From Candidatus Pelagibacter sp. (lineage in GTDB: Bacteria > Pseudomonadota > Alphaproteobacteria > Pelagibacterales > Pelagibacteraceae), in contig JAOIXS010000004.1 of the NCBI GenBank assembly GCA_028225715.1, positions 1 through 53,797 on the forward strand: DNA of 53,797 nt, written 5' to 3'. Shown here piece after piece: positions 8,274-15,136 of the stretch. The first letter of the stretch is position 1, and every line of letters begins with the position of its first letter. Made by a program: the position numbers and the translations under genes. The notes under the pieces were generated by a model. The model was not told where the DNA came from. It did not search any database and was given only the letters and a program-made list of their open reading frames with translations.

Positions 8274-8888
8274 TTAATATTTTTGAATAAAAGCAATGAT
8301 TAATGCGATTAATATTAATACGCACGCTGAAATTGTATTTATAACTTTTGGATTAGCTTTTATCCAAACAATCAATTTTCTAGCAAGCACAGCATAAGCA
8401 ATCAAAGATAAAAAATCTAAAACTACATATGTTGAAATTAAAATTATAAATTGAACAATATAATTTGAATTAAAATCTATAAACTGTGGAAAGATTAAAG
8501 GAAAGAACATCCAGGCCTTAGGGCTAGTACCTGCAACTAAGAAGCCATCTTTAAAAAAAGAAAAAAAACTTTTTGACGAAATATTATTTGAACTTATATT
8601 TTTTGGTCTTGAATTATAAATATCGTAAGCAAGATAAAGCAAATATACAATTCCTACCCACTTAAAAATATTTAAAAAATTTGGGTTATCGACAAAAAAA
8701 GATCCAAGTACAAAAATTACTAAAGTTGCCTGAATAATGTTTGCTGTCACATCTCCCAATGCTGTCCAAATACATTTTTGAACTCCATAATTCATAGAAT
8801 AAGAAATAATCACAATTCTAGGAGTACCAGGGGTGATAAATAGAAATAAAATTATCTGTAAAAAGAGAAAATAATTTAAAGGGAGCAT
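8274..8888 (-). CDS. LysE/RhtB-family amino acid exporter
   Basis: 204 residues with six predicted membrane helices. The LysE family marker near the N-terminus reads TPGTPR (about 19-24, canonical PGP), and GDVTANIIQATLV and GTSPKAWMFF correspond to the second and central family regions. Members export single amino acids, homoserine lactones or related compounds. It lies 88 bases upstream of livK on the same strand. The ATG has no good Shine-Dalgarno sequence, but the leader contains a hairpin (see 8901-8949) that may control it. Confidence 0.85.
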   Translation of the reverse strand: MLPLNYFLFLQIILFLFITPGTPRIVIISYSMNYGVQKCIWTALGDVTANIIQATLVIFVLGSFFVDNPNFLNIFKWVGIVYLLYLAYDIYNSRPKNISSNNISSKSFFSFFKDGFLVAGTSPKAWMFFPLIFPQFIDFNSNYIVQFIILISTYVVLDFLSLIAYAVLARKLIVWIKANPKVINTISACVLILIALIIAFIQKY

Positions 8889-8900
8889 TTTAAGGTTTAA

Positions 8901-8949
8901 GGATAGTCCAAAAAAACCGGGAGCTAAAGATGGCTAAGATGGACTATCT
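8901..8949. promoter_or_regulatory. Inverted repeat in the lysE leader / divergent intergenic region
   Basis: Arms 8902-8909 (GATAGTCC) and 8941-8948 (GGACTATC) pair perfectly over 8 bases, with a further wobble at 8901/8949. As minus-strand RNA this lies in the untranslated leader of the lysE-type gene. A competing 5-bp stem (UAUCU/AGAUA, within 8945-8962) shares bases with it, so two folds exclude one another. As plus-strand RNA the loop would hold a Shine-Dalgarno sequence and the ATG of a 14-codon ORF. I do not recognise a known riboswitch. Confidence 0.45.
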
Positions 8950-8974
8950 AGATCTGAAGATACCACGACCCTAA
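8930..8974 (+). CDS. Possible 14-codon leader peptide (MAKMDYLDLKIPRP)
   Basis: An ATG at 8930 follows GGGAG (8919-8923) at 6 bases, a better Shine-Dalgarno than most genes here have, and the frame ends at TAA 8972-8974. Its codons (CTA, CTG, CCA, CGA, CCC) are GC-richer than is usual in this window. The peptide ends in Pro-Arg-Pro-stop; the arrest peptide TnaC likewise ends in Arg-Pro-stop. It precedes the DUF2805-type gene by 49 bases. Against it: the best plus-strand -10 (9003-9008) lies downstream of it, and the shape may instead reflect a minus-strand lysE leader. Confidence 0.25.
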   Translation: MAKMDYLDLKIPRP

Positions 8975-9001
8975 ATAAAATGCATTAATCAATTTTTTCA
9001 A
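8972..9001 (-). promoter_or_regulatory. Candidate sigma-70 promoter for the lysE-type gene
   Basis: On the minus strand TTGAAA (8996-9001) and TATTTA (8972-8977) are 18 bases apart, predicting a start near 8965 and a leader of about 75 bases that includes the inverted repeat. Confidence 0.35.
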
Positions 9002-9002
9002 A

Positions 9003-9008
9003 TATAAT
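9003..9008 (+). promoter_or_regulatory. Candidate -10 element (TATAAT) for the DUF2805-grxC pair
   Basis: A perfect TATAAT lies 15 bases before the ATG at 9024 with no convincing -35. If used, the message would begin near 9015, with AGGGA (9016-9020) as ribosome site. Confidence 0.35.
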
Positions 9009-9023
9009 GATTATTAGGGATTT

Positions 9024-9320
9024 ATGAAAAAAAAAGGTCACACCCCCATAACTAGAGTTAAAAACCCAGAACCCCATATATCAGATCCTGACTGGATCAT
9101 CTGGGCTGCTTGGGCAGATCGAATCACTTTTGAGGAAATTGAGAAAAAGACTGGAAAAACAGAGGGTGAAGTTATTAAGATTATGAGACGATCTATAAAG
9201 CCGGTTTCTTTTAGATTGTGGAGAAAAAGAGTTAATCAAAAAAGTATTAAACATAAAAAAAAATTTGAATACTCCAGAAAAGAAATAACTAGTAAAATTA
9301 AAAAGAATGATTATTTATAA
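9024..9320 (+). CDS. DUF2805 / TIGR03643-type small conserved protein
   Basis: 98 residues, with a basic tail. The core (PDWIIWAAWADRITFEEIE, then KTEGEVIKIMRRSIKP and FRLWRKRV) matches the TIGR03643/DUF2805 family as I know it. Its helical layout resembles a small helix-turn-helix DNA- or RNA-binding protein, but no function has been established to my knowledge. It is followed after 3 bases by grxC on the same strand, so the two are probably co-transcribed. Confidence 0.8.
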   Translation: MKKKGHTPITRVKNPEPHISDPDWIIWAAWADRITFEEIEKKTGKTEGEVIKIMRRSIKPVSFRLWRKRVNQKSIKHKKKFEYSRKEITSKIKKNDYL

Positions 9321-9323
9321 GAT

Positions 9324-9578
9324 ATGAAATCAGTAACTATTTATACAGGTCCACTTTGCAATTTTTGTGATGCAGCAAAAAGATTATTAACCAGAAACAA
9401 TATTGAATATAAAGAAATTAATATTGCAACAGTTGATGGTGCAATGGATGAAATGATTTCAAAAGCTAATGGTAAAAGAACTATTCCTCAAATTTTCTTT
9501 GATGAACAGCACATTGGCGGCTACGATGAAACTAGAGCTTTAGAAAAAGAAAATAAACTTCAAGATCTTTTAAAATAA
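9324..9578 (+). CDS. grxC: Glutaredoxin (GrxC type)
   Basis: 84 residues, the normal size of a class I glutaredoxin. The redox site is C12-N-F-C15 rather than the usual CPYC. The cis-proline loop TIP is at 53-55 and the glutathione-binding GGYDE at 65-69. It would reduce protein disulfides and mixed glutathione disulfides in the cytoplasm. The CNFC variant may shift redox potential or favour monothiol chemistry. Its end faces msrB, which reads the other way, with a 2-base gap and no visible terminator. Confidence 0.92.
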   Translation: MKSVTIYTGPLCNFCDAAKRLLTRNNIEYKEINIATVDGAMDEMISKANGKRTIPQIFFDEQHIGGYDETRALEKENKLQDLLK

Positions 9579-9580
9579 AG

Positions 9581-9955
9581 CTAATCTTTTGGCTTAAAAG
9601 TTAAACAAACACCGTTATTACAGTATCTTTTTCCAGTTGGGTTTGGTCCATCCTCAAATATATGGCCATGATGTCCACCACACTTTTTGCAATGATATTC
9701 TACTCTTTCATAACCTAATAGAGTATCTGTTTTAGTTTCAAAAGCGTTTGGTAATGATTGATAAAATGAAGGCCAACCTGAACCACTTTCGTATTTAGCT
9801 GTTGAGTCAAATAATTTTTCACCACAATTAGTACAGTGATAGCTACCTTCTCTCTTTTCATGATTTAATTCACTCGTGCCTGGTACTTCCGTACCATCTT
9901 CAAATAAAACTAATTTTTGTTCAGCTGTAAGATCTTTGTTAATTTTTTTTGTCAT
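9581..9955 (-). CDS. msrB: Peptide-methionine (R)-S-oxide reductase MsrB
   Basis: 124 residues, close to the compact MsrB size. Zinc cysteines are C41/C44 and C89/C92, the substrate Trp is in SGWPSF (W61), and the catalytic Cys is C112 in KRYC. The following Asn-Gly replaces the common Asn-Ser. It reduces methionine-R-sulfoxide in proteins, probably in the cytoplasm since no signal peptide is visible. It is last in a five-gene minus-strand run, 2 bases after the HDAC-like gene. Confidence 0.95.
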   Translation of the reverse strand: MTKKINKDLTAEQKLVLFEDGTEVPGTSELNHEKREGSYHCTNCGEKLFDSTAKYESGSGWPSFYQSLPNAFETKTDTLLGYERVEYHCKKCGGHHGHIFEDGPNPTGKRYCNNGVCLTFKPKD

Positions 9956-9957
9956 AT

Positions 9958-10851
9958 TTAAATTAATTTAGCACATGATTGATGTAATAAAGAATGTAAT
10001 TCAACTAATTTATTAAAATCTTTATTATATCCTCCACCTAAAACGCCACAGATTGGTATTCTTTTAGAGGAAAAGTTTTCTATTACCAATTCATCTCTTT
10101 TTTTTATTCCTTCATCAGAAATTTTTAATTTACCTAATCGATCATTAAAATGAATATCAACACCAGCTATATAAAAAACAAAATCGAAATTTTCATTATT
10201 TAATTCATTAAGATAAAATTTAAGTGTTTTAATATAAGCATCATCCTCAAGGTTATCTTGAAGCTCAATGTCTAGATCACTAATAGATTTTTTAGCAGGA
10301 TAATTAGTTTTTGAATGCATACTAAAAGTAAAAACATGCTTATTATCTTTAAAAATTTCTGAGTTTCCATTTCCCTGATGTACATCTAAATCAACAATTA
10401 AAATTCTATTAGCAAATTCTCTATCTAGTAAATAATGAGCAGCAACTGCTACATCATTAAACACACAATAACCAGCTCCCCCATCATAATTTGCATGATG
10501 ACTTCCACCTGCTGTGTTACACGCAATTCCATAATTTAATGCAAGTTTTGATGCTAAAACAGTTCCACCTGTTGCAACTAAAGATCTTTGGACTACACTG
10601 TCAACTAATGGAAAACCAATTTTTTTAATTGCATTTTCATCTAAAGTTTTATTTTTTATATCATTGATATAATTTTTTGAATGAGCTCGATTTAATGTTT
10701 CAAAAGAACAGGCAAGTGGATTATAAAAATTTTTTACAATCTTATGATCAATCAAGTATTTTGCAAGTTCACCAAATTTATTAATCGGAAATTTATGATC
10801 ATCGCCGATTTTTGCAACGTAATCTTTATGATTAACTACTGGTAGCTCCAT
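9958..10851 (-). CDS. Histone-deacetylase-superfamily (acetoin-utilisation type) deacetylase
   Basis: 297 residues with the full arginase/deacetylase metal site: HH at 118-119, D156 and H158 in DLDVHQGNG, D232 in AGVDIHFND, and the transition-state Tyr in LGGGYN (Y275). Bacterial members remove acetyl or other acyl groups from lysine side chains, polyamines or small molecules. The substrate here is unknown. It overlaps the dehydrogenase gene upstream by one base, so it is in the same operon. Confidence 0.88.
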   Translation of the reverse strand: MELPVVNHKDYVAKIGDDHKFPINKFGELAKYLIDHKIVKNFYNPLACSFETLNRAHSKNYINDIKNKTLDENAIKKIGFPLVDSVVQRSLVATGGTVLASKLALNYGIACNTAGGSHHANYDGGAGYCVFNDVAVAAHYLLDREFANRILIVDLDVHQGNGNSEIFKDNKHVFTFSMHSKTNYPAKKSISDLDIELQDNLEDDAYIKTLKFYLNELNNENFDFVFYIAGVDIHFNDRLGKLKISDEGIKKRDELVIENFSSKRIPICGVLGGGYNKDFNKLVELHSLLHQSCAKLI

Positions 10852-11804
10852 TACTTTTCAATAATACGAATTGGCTTACCATTTACACAAGCCTCAAGAC
10901 CTTCAATCATTTGAGTGTAAAATACACTGTAATTTTCTGCAGTTACATAACCAATGTGTGGCATCAACAGTGCATTTGGTAAAAATCTTAATTTGTTTCC
11001 CTCTGGTAAAGGTTCTTTTTCATAAACATCAAGACCTGCGCCAGCAATAACATTAGTTGATAATGCTATAATTAAATCATCCTCATTAATAATGGATCCT
11101 CTAGATGTGTTAATTAAAAAAGCAGTTTTTTTCATTGAATCTAATTCTTTAAGTTTTATTAACTCTTTATATCTTTCTCCACCTTGGACATGAATTGATA
11201 AAAAATCAGAATTTTGAAACAAGTCTTCTTTACTGCAGGGAAGTACACCCAACTCTTTACAGGTATCTAAGTTTAAATTTTCACTCCAAGCCATAACTTC
11301 CATACCAAAAGCTTTACCAATTGTTGCAACTTGAGATCCAACTCTACCTAATCCTATTAAACCTAAAATTTTACCCTTTAACTCAAAGCCAATAGTTGAT
11401 TGCCAATAACCTTGGTACATATTATCTATTTCTTCTTTAAAGTTTCTAGCTAATCCTAAGATTAAAGCCCAAGTTAATTCTGTTGTACCTGCAAAATCAA
11501 TCTCAGTTCCACATACTACAACTCCTCTTTTTTTAGCTGCAGCTAAGTCTATGGCTTTATTTCTTGAGCCACTTGTGATGATGTATTTAAGGTCATTTAA
11601 ATTATCAATTAAATTTTTTGTAATAGGAGTTCGTTCTCTCATTATTAACAAAGCTTCAAAGTCAGCTAATTGTTCAATAGCGTCTGCTTCGTCCTCAAAA
11701 GGTTCACTAAATATTTTAAATTCATATTCTCCTGACAGTTTTTTTAGATCAACAAATTCGTGAGATACATTTTGATAATCGTCTAAGATAGCAACTTTAA
11801 GCAT
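10851..11804 (-). CDS. D-2-hydroxyacid dehydrogenase (NAD-dependent, SerA-like)
   Basis: 317 residues with the D-2-hydroxyacid dehydrogenase fold: Rossmann motif GLGRVG (151-156), catalytic Arg in TSRGS (R235), Glu in DVYEKEP (E262) and His in MPHIGY (H283). The family interconverts 2-oxoacids and D-2-hydroxyacids with NAD(P)H. No C-terminal ACT domain is present, so it is not a full-length regulated SerA. It overlaps the DMT transporter by 8 bases and lies in the same run as a D-amino-acid oxidase-like gene, whose 2-oxoacid product it could reduce. Confidence 0.9.
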   Translation of the reverse strand: MLKVAILDDYQNVSHEFVDLKKLSGEYEFKIFSEPFEDEADAIEQLADFEALLIMRERTPITKNLIDNLNDLKYIITSGSRNKAIDLAAAKKRGVVVCGTEIDFAGTTELTWALILGLARNFKEEIDNMYQGYWQSTIGFELKGKILGLIGLGRVGSQVATIGKAFGMEVMAWSENLNLDTCKELGVLPCSKEDLFQNSDFLSIHVQGGERYKELIKLKELDSMKKTAFLINTSRGSIINEDDLIIALSTNVIAGAGLDVYEKEPLPEGNKLRFLPNALLMPHIGYVTAENYSVFYTQMIEGLEACVNGKPIRIIEK

Positions 11805-12696
11805 TTTTAATCTTTCTATTTGATAAAAGAATTCCAGTTAAAATAAATATTGCGCCCAACATATGATAAAACATAAATTTTTCATTAAAAATAATCATTG
11901 CCATAATTGCACTTAATACAGGCATCATATGCAAAAAAACACCTGCTCTATTAGCACCAATTAAGGCAACTCCTTTTATCCAAAAAATAAAAGAAATAAG
12001 ACCTGGAAATAAAACTACATAAAACAAAATCATATAAAAACTTTGATTTAAAATAATTCTATAACCCATTTGATACTCTATAAAATAAATTGGTATTAAA
12101 AAAATAAAACCAAATGAAATTACCACTTCTAATAATGTTAATTGTGATAGCTCATGTTTTTTTTTCTTTAATAATGCCGAGTAAGTGGCCCATGATAACA
12201 TTCCAAAAACCATTGTAATATCACCTTTATTAAAATCTAAATTCAATAATATTCCAAGATTTGCTTTGGTTATAATTAAAACAACTCCTATAAAAGAACA
12301 TGCAACTCCCAATATTTGAAAAGTATTAGTTTTTTCAATTTTTAAAATTGAAGAAATAAATATAATCATTACAGGTATTGTTGAAATCATTAACACTCCA
12401 CTGATCACTTGAGTAAAATTTAGAGAATAATAGACAATTGAATTGAATATAGTGACACTCGTTATTCCAAGAATCATATAATATTTATAATTTTCTAAAA
12501 TATAATTTCTTTTTTTTAATATTTCTTGAATCGTAAATGGAGCTAAGATCAACCAAGCAAAAAACCATCTATAAAAATTTAATGAAAATGGAGGCACTTC
12601 ATATTGGCTTGCAAATTTTCCAACTAAGAAATTTCCAGACCAAAACAAAGCTGCAAAAAATAAAAAAACATAAGCAACATTGTTTTTATTTATCAC
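11797..12696 (-). CDS. EamA/DMT-superfamily transporter
   Basis: 299 residues with ten hydrophobic segments arranged as two EamA repeats (about 10-140 and 155-292). The family openers FWSGNFLVGKFA and GMLSWATYSALLKK are visible. Members export amino acids, nucleotides or other metabolites across the inner membrane. Substrate unknown. It directly follows the dadA-like gene with no intergenic base and overlaps the next gene by 8 bases. Confidence 0.88.
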   Translation of the reverse strand: MINKNNVAYVFLFFAALFWSGNFLVGKFASQYEVPPFSLNFYRWFFAWLILAPFTIQEILKKRNYILENYKYYMILGITSVTIFNSIVYYSLNFTQVISGVLMISTIPVMIIFISSILKIEKTNTFQILGVACSFIGVVLIITKANLGILLNLDFNKGDITMVFGMLSWATYSALLKKKKHELSQLTLLEVVISFGFIFLIPIYFIEYQMGYRIILNQSFYMILFYVVLFPGLISFIFWIKGVALIGANRAGVFLHMMPVLSAIMAMIIFNEKFMFYHMLGAIFILTGILLSNRKIKNA

Positions 12697-13938
12697 TTAG
12701 TTAAACCTGAGAGAACTATATGGTTTTAAATTTAAGTTTGTATTTTCTTCAGCTATCATTCCAGAGACTATTTTTCCTGAAATAGGTCCTAAAGTCCATC
12801 CTAAATGATGATGGCCAAAGCAATAAAAAACATTTTTATATTTTTTTGAAGGTCCTATTACTGGCAAATAATCTGGTAATGTTGGCCTAAAACCAAGCCA
12901 CTCATCTTCATGCTCAGGTAAATCACCCATCATATATTTTGCATTATTGATTAAATTTTTAACTCTTGATTTTGATAATGGATTATCCAACCCACCAAAC
13001 TCAACAGTCCCTACTACTCTTAGTCCCTGTTCCATAGGTGTAATGCCAAATCCTCTATTTTGGAAAATTACTGGTCTACTTAAAAGATGATCACAATCTT
13101 TAAAATGAACATGGTACCCTCTTTCAGTATCAAGAGGTATTTTTTCATCTAAATTATCTGTTAGTTTTTTTGAAAATGATCCACAAGCAATAACAATTTT
13201 ATCAAATAGAAAGCTTTGCGTTTCAGCTTTTATAACTGGCTTTTCATCATTAAAATTTATGTCTTTAATATTCATTTTTAAGAACTTGCCCCCTTTTTTC
13301 AAAAACAGATCATAAAGTTTTAAAAGAATTTTCTTAGGATTTCTAGCATGTCTACCGTGTTGGTAATAAACACCTCCATGATAGATAGGTTTTATATTTG
13401 GTTCTAAGTCATGAATTTCTTTTGGAGTTACTAATTGTTGATCAACACCTAACTCATTTCTAACTTTAATCTCTAGTTCTCTGCTTTTTAAACTTTGATC
13501 GTTCCAAATATATAAAATACCTTTTTTTTCAACCAATCCTCCAAGCTCGATATCGTCAAACAATTCATCATAAGCTGGTAAGGCTAAATCTAAAATTTGA
13601 TGCATATTTTTAGCAGTGTGCATCATTCTTTTTGTAGTACAGTTTCTTATAAACTGTAAAAACCAAGGCATCATTTTTGGAACATAGTTCCATTTAAGAG
13701 CTAGTGGGCCTGTAGAACTTAAAAGCATTGCAGGTACATCAGTTAAAACATCAGGTCTATTAATTGGAACAGATGCATATGGGGAAAAGTGACCTGCATT
13801 ACCGTAGGATGCAGCAGGACTTCCAGGCTCATCTCTATCAAAAATTGTTACACTAAAACCTTTTTTTTGTAAAAATAAAGCATTAGAAATACCTTGTATA
13901 CCAGCACCAACAATTCCAATTTTTAAATTTTTTTCCAT
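12697..13938 (-). CDS. dadA: FAD-dependent D-amino acid dehydrogenase-like oxidoreductase (DadA type)
   Basis: 413 residues of the DAO family. The FAD-binding GAGIQG lies at 11-16 with the acidic strand end FDRD (34-37), and the DadA-like SYGNAGHFSP follows at about 44-53. A C-terminal FGHHHLGWTLGP carries the second flavin-contact region. DadA enzymes oxidise D-amino acids to 2-oxoacids and ammonia and pass electrons to the respiratory chain. Other substrates such as hydroxyproline or sarcosine are possible. It is the first gene of the minus-strand run down to msrB. Its upstream gap holds a repeated TGTCG element but no certain promoter. Confidence 0.85.
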   Translation of the reverse strand: MEKNLKIGIVGAGIQGISNALFLQKKGFSVTIFDRDEPGSPAASYGNAGHFSPYASVPINRPDVLTDVPAMLLSSTGPLALKWNYVPKMMPWFLQFIRNCTTKRMMHTAKNMHQILDLALPAYDELFDDIELGGLVEKKGILYIWNDQSLKSRELEIKVRNELGVDQQLVTPKEIHDLEPNIKPIYHGGVYYQHGRHARNPKKILLKLYDLFLKKGGKFLKMNIKDINFNDEKPVIKAETQSFLFDKIVIACGSFSKKLTDNLDEKIPLDTERGYHVHFKDCDHLLSRPVIFQNRGFGITPMEQGLRVVGTVEFGGLDNPLSKSRVKNLINNAKYMMGDLPEHEDEWLGFRPTLPDYLPVIGPSKKYKNVFYCFGHHHLGWTLGPISGKIVSGMIAEENTNLNLKPYSSLRFN

Positions 13939-14006
13939 GACACTTTATATAATTCTTAAATTTAAATATTCTCGCGACAAATTCGACAAGTAAAACATTA
14001 AAATAC

Positions 14007-15128
14007 TTAGGCTATGAGCTGTTTATGATTAATTTTAGCACTCATAACAATTGCAAATCCAATCATTGTTGCAAGCATTGAAGATCCTCCGTATGACATA
14101 ATTGGCAGTGGAGATCCAACGATAGGCAATAAACCCAAAACCATGGACATATTTACTGTTACGTAAAAGAATATTGCAGACCCATAACCATAGCAAAAAA
14201 GTTTAGCAAAATAACTTCTCGAGATTGCACCAATTCTTAATACTCTATAAATAATGATTATATAAATTAGCAATAAACCTAGGGATCCTAAAAAACCATG
14301 CTCCTCAGCAAATAAAGTAAAAATAAAATCCGTATGTTTTTCTGGTAAAAATTCTAAATAACTTTGAGTTCCTTTTAAAAAGCCTTTACCACTTAAACCT
14401 CCTGATCCAACCGCTATTTTAGATTGAATAATTTGATAGCCTGCACCTAAAGGATCCCTATCTGGATTAAGGAATGTTAAAATTCTAAGTTTTTGATAAG
14501 GTTGTAAAAAAGCAATAGCAAAAGGCATTGTAATTAATAAAACTATAAATGAATATATAAAATATTTAATATTAATTCCCGCAAGCCAAATAACTACCAA
14601 TCCACTTAATGCAATTAAAATTGAAGTTCCCAAATCAGGTTGAGTAATAACAAGCATGATTGGTAAAATTAAAATTATTAAAGCAACAAACATAACTTGA
14701 AAACTATTAACTTTATTTAGCTGTATACGATGATAATATTTAGCAAGACACACTATGATTGCAATTTTCATTAATTCAGAGGGTTGTAAATTAATAAAAT
14801 ATAAATTGATCCATCTTTGTGATCCAGAAGCTTTAATGCCATACAAAGAGGCCCAGACTAGAAAAAACAAAACTACTACATAGAATAAATAAGCAAAGTA
14901 ATGCCAAAATTTAATATTAAAAAATGACATAAAAATCATCATTATAAAAAATATTAAAAATTTTGAAATATGACTTTTACTATGAAATAAAATTTCTCCA
15001 CCATCTGTTGAATACATAGACAAAGCACTAATTAACCCAAGCAATAAAATACAAAGTAGCAAAATGTAATCAAAATTTTTTAATTTTTGAAAAAAAGTAG
15101 CTTGTGTATTAAATGAGTTATATTGCAT
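14007..15128 (-). CDS. rodA: Rod-shape peptidoglycan polymerase RodA
   Basis: 373 residues of the SEDS family with about ten membrane helices. It carries the GAGYQIIQSKIAVGSGG-type loop (seen near 225-245) and the C-terminal SYGGSSMLA signature. RodA polymerises lipid II glycan strands for side-wall growth and works with PBP2, whose gene lies 8 bases upstream. It is last of the mre-mrd operon. A second SEDS protein (FtsW, 49892-51016) serves division. Context with MreBCD and PBP2 makes RodA rather than FtsW the right name. Confidence 0.94.
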   Translation of the reverse strand: MQYNSFNTQATFFQKLKNFDYILLLCILLLGLISALSMYSTDGGEILFHSKSHISKFLIFFIMMIFMSFFNIKFWHYFAYLFYVVVLFFLVWASLYGIKASGSQRWINLYFINLQPSELMKIAIIVCLAKYYHRIQLNKVNSFQVMFVALIILILPIMLVITQPDLGTSILIALSGLVVIWLAGINIKYFIYSFIVLLITMPFAIAFLQPYQKLRILTFLNPDRDPLGAGYQIIQSKIAVGSGGLSGKGFLKGTQSYLEFLPEKHTDFIFTLFAEEHGFLGSLGLLLIYIIIIYRVLRIGAISRSYFAKLFCYGYGSAIFFYVTVNMSMVLGLLPIVGSPLPIMSYGGSSMLATMIGFAIVMSAKINHKQLIA

Positions 15129-15136
15129 TTATATTT

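Noticed and set aside
8889..9023. Known riboswitch (glycine, SAM-II or SAM-V) in the divergent gap
   Set aside because: The GCTAAA-like words are suggestive, but I could not build any of these consensus folds, so no class is named.
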